Below are positions 23,004 through 33,838 of a DNA stretch of 64,000 nt, one piece after another (the first letter of the stretch is position 1; each line of letters opens with the position of its first letter). Origin of the DNA: Liriodendron chinense (taxonomy: Eukaryota > Streptophyta > Magnoliopsida > Magnoliales > Magnoliaceae); contig ML058465.1 of the NCBI GenBank assembly GCA_003013855.2, forward strand, positions 1,302,001 through 1,366,000. The letters run 5' to 3'. The notes beneath the pieces are model-generated. The model did no database searches. It saw nothing but the letters and a program-made list of their open reading frames with translations, and was not told the DNA's origin. The translations under genes and the position numbers were made by a program.

Positions 23004-24576
23004 CTTGCTTTTGTGTTCAGTTTACTTGATGTATGACCTTCTTCTTCTTGCTTTTACCTTCTTCTGTATAAAAAATCTTCTGAATGAATATACAATCTTT
23101 GACTTGTCTTAAATTCCTTGATGATGTCTGGATGCTTTGACTGGAGATTTCTTAATTGCATGGATGATGACTTGAATGGTTCAGATGGCTTGATTCGGCC
23201 CTGTGGGCCCACTTAAGACCTTGGCTTTACTTTGGAGCACCTCTTTTTGATGTTTTGTGAGGCTAAGAAGGCTTCTCATGGTGTGGATGATGGCTTGAAC
23301 GGCTCAGATCGCTTGTTTTGGCCTTGTGGGCCCACTTGATGATCAGATCTTGCATTCTGGCCCTTATTTTGATGATCAAACCTTTGATCTTGCTATTTGA
23401 TGACCCATGCGAGCTCTTTCATGGTTTAGATCATAATGATCTAGTCTTCGAATGGCTCAAATTGCTTGTGGCCCTCTCTTGATCATCTTTCCCTCTCTTT
23501 GACTTGATCAGACCCATTCTGGCCGCAGTACTTCATGATTGGATAGGTGGGGTACCTTCCAAATGATTCTGATCAATCTCAATCGAAATCTGCAATGGAT
23601 TGAGCCTTGGGCGGCCCTCAGGGTGCCATCTGCTAATGTGGACTCTCAGCCTCACCTACCAAGAACCATGGAGCTAATCTCGCAGAGAGAGAGGGAGCGC
23701 GTCCGTACGGGAGGCCCAGAGCGGGCCGTCCAAGGGTCGCCTCTTGTGCGGCCTGGGCTGGCTCATGCTCGGACATTCTTCACAGTCCACTGTCTTTGTC
23801 CCCACATTCCCTGCACGTCCGGGTTCGATTGCAACCATGAATATTCTCCTTGTCTCATCTTCCCTTCTCCTTTTATCTTTTTCTTGGTTTGTCTTTTCTC
23901 AAGCAATGGACGGTGGAGATTTAGGGGCTGTGGGGGCTGTCCATGGTGGGTCCCACACTTTAGAAGGTGTTGAAGCTTTAATGATGGAGGGATTTCTTTA
24001 ATGGATGGTGGAGATGGTGCATTGAATGGTGGCATTGATGAGGGGCTAGGGGCAGTGGTTGGTGGAGCTTTGAATGGCCCCATTAATGACGGCCATGATG
24101 AAATTTCAGATTTGAATGGGTCTTTGATTGTGGTAGAACTGGATGGTATGGATGAGATGAGGAGATGGGACATAGGTGAGGCTATGCATCCCTTGAACTG
24201 TGGGCCACCTAGATGATGTGATTGATGGTGGTGATGGGGGTATGATGGACATAGATGGGATGATCTCATGTCTGGATGGTATGGACGGTTCAGATGATAC
24301 CTTTGATGGTTTGGATGCTCTTGATGATGGCTGAGATGTGCGGCATACTTGTTTGGGTGGACTTGATGTGATCATTGATGATGTCCCCCTGACGATGGAC
24401 GGTGTGGATGCCTCGATGATCCCTTTGATTGGCCAGGATGATGATTGGATCCATGATTTCCTATTAGAGAGAGCCGCAGGTCCAGATCTGACCGTTGATT
24501 CTTTGATTGGGGTAGCCGGGACCCTTCTTGATGGTCCAGATGCATTTTTTATGGTCAGATTGGCCAGGATACCACG
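23004..24576 (+). other. Spacer between the two antisense ORFs, GATGGT-rich
   Basis: Two similar segments (about 23155-23220 and 23278-23340) share TGGATGATG.CTTGAA and TGTGGGCCCACTT. From 23905 to 24560 the sequence is a degenerate GATG/GATGGT repeat, open in several frames and giving Asp/Gly-rich or Pro/Ser-rich translations. I see no gene. Confidence 0.5.
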
Positions 24577-26288
24577 ATGTGTAGTGTGATCTTCGCTGAT
24601 AACCCTTTTGATGGAGAGTGTCGTCCTTCTCCTGATCGTCGGTCTTTTGCGCACTCTATTCATGAGGTGGGCGAGTCTTCTCATGCGGCTAAGGTCATGA
24701 CAGTTTCAGACAGTGATGTGACTATATCAGACATAGCCGTTACTGAGGGCAGGTCAGGCGCTGTCGAGTCTACAGAGGTTCCAACTTTTAATTCTCCTTT
24801 GCCCGTTGATCTTTCGATCTTTGATGAGCTGTCATTGATTTCTGGGCCTTTTGTTCTGAAGGGGGTACCCGTGAGGACTTGCCAGCTGCTTCATTGTCCT
24901 TCTTGCTCGCCACGGCTGCTTGCTTGGCTTGACAGTTTGTCGGCTTATGAGATTCGAGATTTGGAGTCTTATGGCTTCAGCAGTCTGATCCATATGGCTA
25001 GAGTTGACATTGACTGGAGGATGCTCGGAGCTGCATTGATTGACTGGGTCTCTTCATTGAACTTGTTTGCGTTCAACGACATGGAGATGGGACCCTCTTT
25101 AGAGGAGCTTGAACGCTTGACAGGCCTACCTTGGGATTATACTCAGTATTTCTCGCCGAAGACATTGCCGAAGACTGCCACACCGCAGAACATGGTTCGG
25201 GATCCCCTATCTTGTTCGGCCTGCAGCTGCCGGCCAGGATGCTGTAGTGTTTTCCTTGGATTTACTGTATTATCTCTTTTCGGGTCCTCGGAGTGTGGCC
25301 AGATCTATTCTTGCTCGGAACGCACTGATGTTCTGCTTGATAGCTGAGGTGCTATTCTCTGAATGGCGCAGGTTCCAGACTCCTTTGCTTTTTGAGGTGA
25401 TGAGCCGAGCTACCCGACGGCAGGGGATCATTTCTCTTATCCTGACCGAGCTGTTTAATGGGCTGACTAACTGTGCCCTGGGCCGCACTCGTGTCCTTCG
25501 CGGCTGCTGTGCATTTCTTCAGGTATCTTTTCTACATTTTTCCCTTCTTGCTTTGTTAGGAGTTGCTTTGCTCTAGCTGAACTTATTTTCCTTCTTGTGA
25601 TCAGGTCTGGCTATGAGAGCGTCTTTCGCTGACTGTTCCTGTACCATTTCCTGACACCCGTCGCCCAGACCTTATGCGATACATCATGAAATTTCTTCCT
25701 CATACGGCTAGGATGAGTGAGCCCTTGTATCGCAGGATGTTCGCTGATCTTCGTGACTGGAATGTTCGTTGGGAGTCATCTTGGCTTTCACTTCCTCCAG
25801 TGCTTTGTGATGCGCACTGCCTTCCTCTGATGCTGGTAGGCTTTCAATCTTACTTTTCTTACCACCCTATTCGGTTCCTGTGGCAGTTTGGATATGAGCA
25901 GGATGTTCCTCTTATTGCCTTCATGGGTATCGGGCGTCGAGCACTTTCATCCAGAACCTCTGACTTTAGGACTCGGGTCGATGAATCTTGGGTGAGTTAC
26001 TTGACTGCCGATTTGCTTGGTTTTGAGCTGCGGGCTTTTCAGATGGCGACCGCCCCATATCAGTACTGGGTTGCTGAGCAGTCTTTCTATCGACGTATCC
26101 CTTGCTGGCACCAGACTGCTGATGAGGATGAGCAGGATATCCTTGGAGATGCCGGCTCTTCATCTGGTTCATATGAACCCTTTGAGGAGCGCCCGTTCAT
26201 TGATCCTGGTTTCCTTTTGGCCACTCATGGCCATTTGTTGGCCAAGTATGGAGGTGAGCAGGTTGAGAGCGAGGCTACTTCATTATGA
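24577..26288 (+). pseudogene. PMD/DUF7745-like protein, second antisense ORF
   Basis: The first part (24577 to about 25195) has an acidic, Ser-rich start, then a region ending in LFAFNDMEMGPSLEELERLT with TGLPWD, similar to the 'TLEEY' region of PMD/DUF7745 proteins. The frame shifts by one near 25.2 kb and continues to 25522 with VVFSLDLLYYLFSG and ILTELFNGLTNC. An intron (25523-25604, GTATCT...GATCAG, phase 0) then joins to VWL, an in-frame TGA at 25614 where the family has Trp, and ERLSL. The last part (25674-26288) has FLPHTARMSEPLYRRMF and FLWQFGYEQDVP. It is antisense to gag-pol and 1.6 kb behind the PMD ORF. The DUF7745 name is from memory of the family. Confidence 0.68.
25523..25604 (+). 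other. Apparent intron in the second antisense ORF
   Basis: CAG/GTATCT at the donor and TGATCAG/GT at the acceptor, with a T-rich interior. It joins the FLQ and VWL codons in phase 0 and is 82 bases long. Confidence 0.6.
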
Positions 26289-26588
26289 GTCAGGGGACTT
26301 ACCTGATATGGTCGAGGAGGAGGGTAGAGATTGATTGTATTGGCCACCTGCACATTCCTTTTTGCATATACGATTGATGATGATGCATTTTTTCGTATTT
26401 TTGAAAAAGATGACATGATATGTGTAAAAGAAGTATGATATTTTAATGAAAAAGAAGAAATTTTTTTGAGAATCTATTGTGCCATGAGTTGTATTGTGAG
26501 TGTGTCTGGATTTTGTGTCGGGATATAGGAATCAGAATTGGGGCTCGGCCAATGCTTTGACCGATGTCTCGAGATTTGACTTGTGTGA
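26289..26588. other. Non-coding between the second antisense ORF and the basic repeat ORF
   Basis: AT-rich sequence where the plus-strand antisense gene and the minus-strand basic ORF converge. No clear terminator could be seen. Confidence 0.4.
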
Positions 26589-27014
26589 TCATTTGGTTCC
26601 ATAGAGGTGTAGGCAACGGAAACTGTTGCCTTCTAAGATTGTCAGAATTTGTAGAGCTCTTTGTTCCTGACTGCACTTCTTCTTGTTCTTGAACTGTGAC
26701 TGCTCGAACCGATCTGGACTGTCTGATTTCCTGGTACCTGCACTTTTATTTTTTCTTTTTCTATTTGAGCCATTTTTTCCTGCAACGCTCTTTCGAGTTT
26801 TCACCACAGCCGGCCTTTTCCCGTCATTTTTGCCCGTGGCGCCCTTTCGCGTTTTCACCACGTCCCGGGTGTTTGATCTTGCTTGCCCCTTGGTAGCTAT
26901 GTTGTTTTTACCCTCGGCGCCCTTTCGAGTTTTCACCAAGTCCGCTGTATGACCACTGTTTTTACTTGGAGCACCCTTTCGGGTTTTCACTCCGCCCTCT
27001 TTGTTTAGGCACAC
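26589..27014 (-). CDS. Small basic repeat protein, extra sense ORF after pol
   Basis: An open frame of 141 codons in the same orientation as gag-pol, starting about 420 bases beyond the pol end. It holds four to five repeats of the form VKTRKGA.GKN, spaced 13-24 residues apart (GVKTRKGAPSKN, LVKTRKGAEGKN, VVKTRKGATGKN, VVKTRKSVAGKN, GTRKSDS). It is very rich in Lys, Arg, Gly and Asn. I recognise no family. The strong charge suggests nucleic-acid or chromatin binding, but this is inference. It could also be a chance frame over a tandem DNA repeat with unit CGCCCTTTCG.GTTTTCACC on the plus strand. Confidence 0.4.
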   Translation of the reverse strand: MCLNKEGGVKTRKGAPSKNSGHTADLVKTRKGAEGKNNIATKGQARSNTRDVVKTRKGATGKNDGKRPAVVKTRKSVAGKNGSNRKRKNKSAGTRKSDSPDRFEQSQFKNKKKCSQEQRALQILTILEGNSFRCLHLYGTK

Positions 27015-27430
27015 CTTTTCTTTTTCTCTTTTTTCTTTTTCTGAATCTTTAGATAACTGCAGCGGTTAGAGGTCGGGAATCCGTCATTGCCGGCCGATGG
27101 CAGTCTTTCAGCCCTTATCTTAAGTTACGATGATAGAGCTGTTGGTCTTAGCTAAAGACCCTTCTGAGATGAATGGATGGATGACTGTGTTTCTTCTTAG
27201 GTTGATTTTTCTCGGGTGCCTTGCTTTGGCTTCTCTTTTTCTTTCTCTTTTCTTCTTTTTTTTTTCTTTTGTATTCTTTTTTTCTCTTTTTTTTATTTTT
27301 TTTTCTTTTTTCTTTTGAATTCCCTTATTTGAAACACTTGTTGGTGGACGGAAATGATTTCTCAGAGGTCTTAGCTTTGACCTCTTGGCTTCAGCTCTAT
27401 TAAAGTAACTCTTGATAAGGTCAGAATGAC
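27015..27430. other. Spacer with T-rich low-complexity tract
   Basis: Non-coding; a CTTT/T-rich run at 27228-27318 yields Phe/Leu/Ser-only frames. Confidence 0.6.
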
Positions 27431-28222
27431 TTACCTGTGAAAGATCTTCACTTTGTCGGCGTTGATTGGCTCAGGAAGATCCACCCCTCTCATGCTAGTG
27501 AGTCTGAGGGCGCCTCCGGGAAGTACTTCTCTGATGATCAGCGGCTCGTCCCACGAGGGTTTGAACTTTCCTCTGGGATCCGGAATGTATGATGGCAGGA
27601 TTTTCTTCATGACCATGTCGCCTACCTTGAAACTTCTTTTTCAGACTCTCTTGTCGTAAGCCCGAGCGATCCTTTTCTGATAACACTGAGAATGACTTAG
27701 CGCACGCATGCGCTTCTCATCTGCTAGCTGCAACTGATCGAATCTGGCCCATTGCCATTCTCCTTCTTCAATTTCGCTTTCTAGTAACACCCGTAGTGAT
27801 GGTATTTCCACCTCGACTGGCAGAACTGCTTCCATTCCATAAGTAAGTTCGAAAGGAGTAACGCCCGTAGCAGACCGTACAGACGTTCGATAGGCCCAAA
27901 GTGCATATGGGAGCATATCTGACCAATCTCGATAGGTCACGACCATCTCCTCGAGTATCCTGACGATCGTCTTGTTTGCGGCTTCTACCCCACAATTCAT
28001 CTGAGGACGGTAGGGGCTTGATCGATGACGTTGAATCTTGAATTTGCTGAGGAAGTCATCCATCTTCTTATTGACGAACGGGGTCCTATTATCTGTGATG
28101 ATAGCATTGGGGATTTCATACCGGCATATGATGTTGTTCTTCATAAATTTAACCACCTGGGATGCTGCAATCGTGGTGTAGGAGGCTGCTTCTACCCATT
28201 TGCTGAAGTAGTCGACTACCAC
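27431..28222 (-). pseudogene. Integrase core and C-terminus of the inner Tat element
   Basis: The 27641-28222 frame starts with VVDYFSKWVEA and has ITDNRTPFVN for the second catalytic Asp; the usual Gly after DN is Arg here. RHRSSPYRPQMNCGVEAANKT carries the catalytic Glu. RDWSDMLPYALWAYRTS and GVTPFELTYGMEAVLPVE are conserved Tat/Ty3 integrase blocks. An in-frame TGA near 27641 separates it from a last 61-codon piece (27431-27616, KILPSYIPDPRGKF, WDEPLIIREVLPGGAL), which is the C-terminal module of the polyprotein. The frame is the same as for RT and RNase H. Confidence 0.85.
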
Positions 28223-28249
28223 AAGTATGTACTCATGACCGTTTGATGC

Positions 28250-29437
28250 TTAGGGACTAATCTTGTCGATGATGTCGAGTCCCCACATGGAGAAGGGCCA
28301 GGGAGTGGTCAGGTTGTATAATTCTAATGAGGGGGCATGGATTTGATTCGCATGCTCCTGACACTTGAAGCATTTTCTGACGTGCTGGCAGCAGTCTGTC
28401 TCCATGGTGAGCCAATAGTAGCCAAGTCGTAGAATCTTCTTTGCCATCATGTGCCCGTTCATGTGTGGGCCACAGATTCCTTCATGTATTTCTTTCATGA
28501 TCTTTGCAGCTTCTGTTTCATCGACACATCGAAGGAGGATGTGATTATAGGATCGTTTGTAAAGAACTTCGCCACTGATGGTGAACTGGCCGGCCAAACG
28601 CTGGATGGTTCGGCGATCTGTTGCTGTTGCTGACTCCGGATACTCTTGGGTTTCGAGATATTGCTTGATGTCGGCATACCAGGGTTTGTCAGGGACAGCT
28701 TCGGCTTCTTCTATTTGCAGGCAGAAAGTAGGTTCATCTTGAATTTCAACTGTAAGCTCCCATTCTGAAGCTCCTTTTGGTATCTCGAGCATTGATGCAA
28801 GTGTGGCGAGAGCATCTGCAAACTGGTTCTTGGCTCTGGGCATGTATGAGAAGGTGACTTCTTTGAACTCCTCGATCAAATTTTCAAGATACACATGATA
28901 TGGTATCAACTTCTCGTCCTTGGTTTTCAATTTGCCATTGGTCTGATTGATGATAAGCTGTGCGTCTCCAAATACTCGTAGCTTCTTGACACCCAAGATT
29001 ATGGCTTCCCTTAAGCCAGCGATGCATGCTTCGTACTCTGTCATGTTGTTGGTGCACTCGAATGCTATGCGCCTTGAGATAGGAATAGGGACATCATCTG
29101 GAGAGTAGAGGATTGCTCCAATACCACTCCCTTTAGAATTTGCTGCGCCGTCGAAGAATAATGTCCATTCATCTTTTTTCTTCTTTTCTTCCCCTTCAAT
29201 AAGCAAGAGATCTTCATCAGGGACGAATGTCTTGAGCGGTTGATAATCCAGGAGGGAGTGGGCCGCAAGATGATCGGCGAGGGCCTGTCCCTTGATTGCG
29301 TTCTGAGTGACATAGGTGATGTCGAATTCAGACAGGAGTAGCTGCCATTTAGCTATCCTTCCCGTGAGTGCTGGTTTCTCAAACAAGTACTTGAGCGGAT
29401 CCATGTGAGCGAGTAGGAGAATAGGGAATGCAATCAT
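28250..29437 (-). pseudogene. RNase H, second RNase H and integrase zinc module, inner Tat element
   Basis: The 395-codon open stretch starts within RNase H (LKYLFEKPALTGRIAKW). After a linker comes a second RNase H-like domain: LFFDGAANSKGSGIGAILYS (first Asp), NMTEYEACIAGLREA (Glu), VFGDAQLIINQ (Asp) and KNQFADALATLASM (last Asp). The dual RNase H is diagnostic of the Tat lineage. The end carries HEGICGPHMNGHMM, LRLGYYWLTM and CQHVRKCFKCQEH, the HHCC zinc module of integrase, then WGLDIIDKISP. It is separated from RT by three in-frame stops between 29450 and 29548, and from the integrase core by a stop at 28250, all without change of frame. Confidence 0.9.
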
Positions 29438-29545
29438 GTATTGACGGAGTCACTGAGTTGCCTAGACTAGGGCGAGGCAAGTCTTCTCGATCGGGGAATA
29501 CCTGGTCTCGTAGGTGGTGAACTTTCGGCTTAAATAATATATTGC

Positions 29546-30658
29546 TTATTCCTTCTTCCCAATCTCGTCGTGCTGGCCAAGGACACAACCAATGGCTTCT
29601 GCTGCTACCGAGATGTATAACAATAGTGGTCGTTCGGGAGTGGGTGGCACTAGAACTGGAGGATTCATGAGATATTTCTTGATGTGATCGAAGGCGACTT
29701 GGCAATCATCATTCCATTCTTTGGGAACATTCTTCCGAAGAAGCTTGAAAATGGGCTCACAAATAGGTGTGAGCTGTGCGATGAAGCGACTGATGTATTG
29801 AATTCTGCTGAGGACGCCCCGAATTTCTTTTTCTGTTCTAGGAGGGGGCATCTCGATGATTGCTTTGGCTTTGGTCTCGTCGACCCTGATGCCATCCTCG
29901 CTCACCATAAAGCCGAGGAGCTTACCTCCCATTGCACCGAAGACACATTTCTGAGGGTTGAGGCGGAGCTTGTACTTTTCTAATCTGTTGAATAACTTTT
30001 TCAGATCTTCAAAATGTCCTTCAACTGTGCGAGATTTGACGATCATATCATCCACATATACTTCAAGCTCTTTGTTCATCATGTCGTGAAATAGTGCTGT
30101 CATTGCTCGCTGATATGTTGCTCCTGCATTCTTCAGACCGAACGGCGTTACCTTGTAACAGAAGGTTCCCCAGGGGGTGATAAACAATGTCTTCTTGCGA
30201 TCTTCGATGGCCATCTTGATCTGATTGTAACCTGAGAACCCGTCCATAAATAAGAAGATCTTGTATCCAGCAGTGTTGTCGACCAGAGTGTCGATATGTG
30301 GCAAAGGGAAGTCATCTTTAGGACTGGCCTTGTTGAGATCTCGGAAGTCGATGCACATTCGAACCTTGCCATCCTTCTTTGGTACTGGTACGATGTTGGC
30401 GAGCCATTCAGGGTAGTTGGGGACTACCAAGAATCTCGCGTTGTACTGCTTGATGACTTCATCTCGGACTTTCAGAGCCCATTCTGGCTTCATTCTTCGA
30501 AGTTTCTGCTTCACTGGCTTCATATCTGCCTTGGTTGGTAGATGGTGTACAACGAGCTCTTCATCGAGCCCCGGCATGTCTTCATATGAGAACGCGAAGT
30601 TGGACAATCTTAGAGCTAGGAACCCTATCATTTTCTGTTTCATCTCAGGTGGCAACAA
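29546..30658 (-). pseudogene. Reverse transcriptase of the inner Tat element
   Basis: The 370-codon frame starts shortly before MPGLDEELVVHHLP. RT blocks follow in order: PVPKKDGKVRMCIDFRDLNK, SPKDDFPLPHIDTLVD, FLFMDGFSGYNQIKMA, PWGTFCYKVTPFGLKNAGAT, the active site YVDDMIVKS, LNPQKCVFG and GKLLGFMVSEDGI. The RNase H connection (CEPIFKLLRKN) follows. SPKDDFPLPH and FGLKNAGATYQRAM are typical of the Tat lineage. Ending in a TAA at 29546, it continues in the same frame into RNase H. The upstream acidic segment is in another frame, so a frameshift lies near 30.66 kb. The catalytic Asp pair is intact. Confidence 0.92.
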
Positions 30659-30897
30659 TTTCCAATGCGTACTTCTCTAGTGATCTCAGGTGTCCCCAAG
30701 TTTACTATCTCGAAATCATCGGCTACAACATTGGCTTTAGATTCGATCTTTTTGAGGAGATCCTCTAGTTCGGGAGCCAGATCATCATCTTCCTCATCCC
30801 GTGCTTCGTCCAGACCCATGAGCTCGAAGTCTAATTCGATGTTAAAGTCGTATGATTCGACTTCAAACTCATGCGACTCTTTAGACGAACTTGGCAC
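30640..30897 (-). pseudogene. Acidic protease-RT linker, inner Tat element
   Basis: An 85-codon piece with ELMGLDEARDEEDDDLAPEL and FEIVNLGTPEITREVRIG. This is the usual acidic segment before RT in Tat polyproteins. It is out of frame with RT by one position. Confidence 0.7.
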
Positions 30898-31011
30898 ACT
30901 ATTGAATGCAGGAAAAGAAATGTTTTTTGGTTTTTGAGAATTTTCTGAAACGAAAATGCTAGATGTTTTTGGCTTTTGAAAGTTTTTTTTATTTTTTTAG
31001 ATTTTTGAAAT

Positions 31012-31575
31012 TCACGGGACTTTGAACAAGCGAGCATTGCAGACCATGATTGATCCCAGCTTGTTCCAAAGTTCCGATCGCTGCTTAAACAAGCGTTTTT
31101 TTTTTTTGAAGCCAGAGCCCTCAGATGGCTCTTTGGCTGATTCAAAAGTTAGGGGAACGGATGACCATTCAGGACCCCACACTTCCTCCCCTGAAGAGGT
31201 GGGGGTTGATGATTTGGGCGAAGAATCACAGTCTGGCTCGATGACCATGATTTCTTGCTGGTCGGGTTCGAGATCTGAATCGTACTCAGTCCCTCCCGGG
31301 TCACTTACCTCGCATTGCAGTTCGTCTGGTTCTACGGCTAGACATGAGTTTGGAACCTGGACATCGAACCAATCCAGGGCTGGCCATTTCCCTTTCTTGG
31401 TCCAATGGATGGGCTGCTTCTGCTCCTGGCTAATGATTGATGATGTTGATTCTGCCGAGATGGGCGAGTCGTGCCCCTTGCTGATTGATGCTGAGATGGG
31501 CAAGTTGTGCCCCTGACTGGCTGGAATTGAAGCGGGCAGGTTGTGCCCCTGGTTGATTGATGCTGAGATGGGCAA
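31012..31575 (-). pseudogene. Gag-pol linker with QGHNLPISAS repeats, inner Tat element
   Basis: The 187-codon stretch begins with repeats of the form QGHNLP(I/A)SASI, about 17 residues apart (three to four copies; DNA unit marked by GGGCAAGTTGTGCCCCTGA). It continues with HWTKKGKWPALDWFDVQVPN, SDPGGTEYDSDLEPDQQE and a Ser/Glu-rich end. It lies between protease and the acidic pre-RT segment. I know of no function for it. The plus-strand frame at 31022-31516 is a shadow. Confidence 0.55.
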
Positions 31576-31695
31576 GTTGTGCCCCTGACTGGGAGCAGGT
31601 ATCAGAGTAACCTGGTCCTGAAGCTACTGTATTTGACTTCCTTCTTTATCTTCATCCTTTCCTCATTCTTCTGGAGGCTTAGACGGTTCGAGAAT

Positions 31696-32422
31696 CTAAT
31701 CCCATCGAATGGGGGGCCACGCGGCCCAAGCTAGGCTCATCGGGAGGCCTTTGTGTAGGGCAGTCAATTGATTCCCTCCTGAATCTTTGCAAGGTTCTCC
31801 TGGTTTGATGAATTGGATGGGTGAGCACCGAAATTTCTTCCTTCTTTTGTGCATGAAGATTGCCCTGTATCCGAGTCCCCATTTGCGTTGGTTATATACC
31901 AGCGGTATCTTTCTGGACTTGAAATGATTCTTCATTTGGTATTTGAGGCTTAGACGTTTTGCTGGTGAAAAGACACGGTCCACCCTTATCGGTTCCGGAT
32001 TGGCGATAGAGTTCACAGTCTCAAATTCGAAACTATGAAACGGGACGTCTTCTTTAGAGTGCTGGATATCGATGACAGGGATGTTTGGTTCAGTGGCAGC
32101 AGCATTGGAAGGAATGATGAGCTCCTTCTCTGCATGGATAGAGATCACTTGATTTCCACAGATGTATTTCACTCGTTGATGCAGGGTTGATGGCACAGGC
32201 CCCACCTTGTGCAGCCAAGGTCGTCCGAGCAATATGTTGAAAGAGGCTGATATATCCAGGATTTGGAATGTGATAGTGGAGATTTTCGGACCTATCTGTA
32301 TCTCTATGTCGACCTCCCCTTCCACTGATCGGCGGGTGTTGTCGAATGCTCTGACGCATATGGTGCAGGGTCGAAATGAAGAAGGACTGATTCCCAGACG
32401 TTCCGCAGTCTTGAGTGGGCAA
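31696..32422 (-). pseudogene. Aspartic protease of the inner Tat element
   Basis: The retropepsin region cuts the polyprotein. Just upstream of the ORF start (32430-32440) the minus strand encodes the active-site triplet within DNGSS, followed by RSVEGEVDIEIQIGP, FQILDISASFNILLGRPWLH and HQRVKYICGNQVISI, the order seen in Tat proteases. DNGSS takes the place of the DTG/DSG motif, which is normal for this lineage. After the domain come NHFKSRKIPLVYNQRKWGLG and a decayed tail. The frame is the same (coordinate phase) as the upstream repeat region. Confidence 0.78.
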
Positions 32423-32592
32423 ACGTTTAAGCTCGAGCCATTATCGATAAGGACCAGTGGGACACAGAGGTCCTTCTATTGTAAGGCTATGTTGAGGGAT
32501 CGCCCATGATCGCGTCCTTCTGGTGGCAACTCATTATCGGTGAAAGTGATGGCGCGTGGAGCCAGGAGTTGTCCAATCATCAATGCTATCAT

Positions 32593-33711
32593 CTATGGAG
32601 CCGTATCGGAGGAGACGTGAGCATCGCTCAAGGTTTTGGCAAACATTTCTCGATGTATGCGAGATGTGCAGAGTAGCTTCCATACTGAGATTTGAGCAGG
32701 GATTGACTTGAGCTGAGTCGCCACATCGTATGCGGCTTCATTTTTGTTGCCGAGGCCTGAGAGAACGCCTTTGGGATCTCCTCTGTTTTGATTATCTCTT
32801 CGGATGCAACGTCCATTAGGATTCATATTCCCTACTTCCACACATTCTGGATAGTGCCAAGGGACCTCTTTATAACTTTCCTCACCTTTACCTTCTAGGA
32901 CCACCGGTTCTTGTAACGGTGCTGGTGTGGGTACCAGTTCTTCCTCGTACGGAGCTTTTACCTTGAGGACTACATTGTTGCCTGTGCTGAAAGGGAAATA
33001 TCGAGGCTTGTCTTCATAGATCACATAAGGTTGCGGTCCTGGCTTGACCATTCCTGGAGCAGGAGGCTCCCATGGAATGAATACTGGTCCTCTTGATATG
33101 GCAAGAGGTTTCTCTGTTCGTCCCAGCTATCGTAGTGTGATTGACACGCCTCCGGGATTTGCCCCTTGCAATATGACTGGCTCAACTGGAGGCGCTCCTT
33201 CCAAGACAATGGGCTCTTGCTGCTGATGAGTATGGTTTCTCCATGGCAAATTGTATTGTTCCTGTGCTGAAATTACCCCTTGCAAGATGACAGGTTCGTA
33301 TGTAGGCTCGATGTATGATTGTGCTCCTTCTAGAATGACTGGCTCCCAACATGAAGGGCTGTAAGATGCCCCTTGCACAACTGGCACATCATATGGAAGT
33401 GTTCCTTCGAGTATTACTGGCTCGGAGACTGAAGGAGGAAAGGGACTTGCCCCTTGCATGATCGGAGGAGGATTTGTTGGCCCATAGTGTAGGCATGAAT
33501 GGATTAGATAGGAGAGAAGAATCGATCGAGGCGCTCTCCTTCTTCTATGCTGTTGACGGTGGGGCCGCGAGATGAACTGGGGTCCGTTGAGTGCTGAGGC
33601 AGAGGATTCTGGAGAATGTTGGTGGAAGCTGATGCAGGAGTTCCAAGGACGGAGATGACAATCTTTGGGTCGTCGATCAGATCTTATATAGCATTCTTCA
33701 AAGTAAAGCAT
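32593..33711 (-). pseudogene. Gag-protease linker with PVILEGA repeats, inner Tat element
   Basis: Two open stretches in one phase (33127-33711 and 32593-33051). The first has at least six copies of a short motif EPVIL(E/Q)GA at irregular spacing, separated by Pro/Ser/Tyr-rich pieces. One more copy (EPVVLEGKGEE) is in the second stretch. Then come PYVIYEDKPRYFPF and VATQLKSIPAQISVWKLL, followed by SRIHREMFAKTLSDAHV, a conserved block before the protease of Tat elements. The repeated motif is not one I can assign to a known domain. Confidence 0.65.
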
Positions 33712-33838
33712 CGATTAGTGGTGTGGCCACGTCCTTGATGGTAGACACAATACTCATTTTCTCAGTAGTTTGGAGGTAGAGGATTTGGAGGAGGCCTGGG
33801 TGTCATTAGAGTGAGTAACTACTTTTGTACCAGCATAG

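Noticed and set aside
21855..26288. Antisense ORFs as an envelope-like gene
   Set aside because: They lack signal peptide and membrane segments, are on the wrong strand for an env gene, and match plant mobile domain blocks instead.
27130..27403. Frames of 60-62 codons rich in Phe and Leu as membrane proteins
   Set aside because: They are translations of a T/CTTT low-complexity tract.
31022..31516. Plus-strand frame of 164 codons
   Set aside because: It is the shadow of the minus-strand gag-pol linker, which has collinear neighbours.
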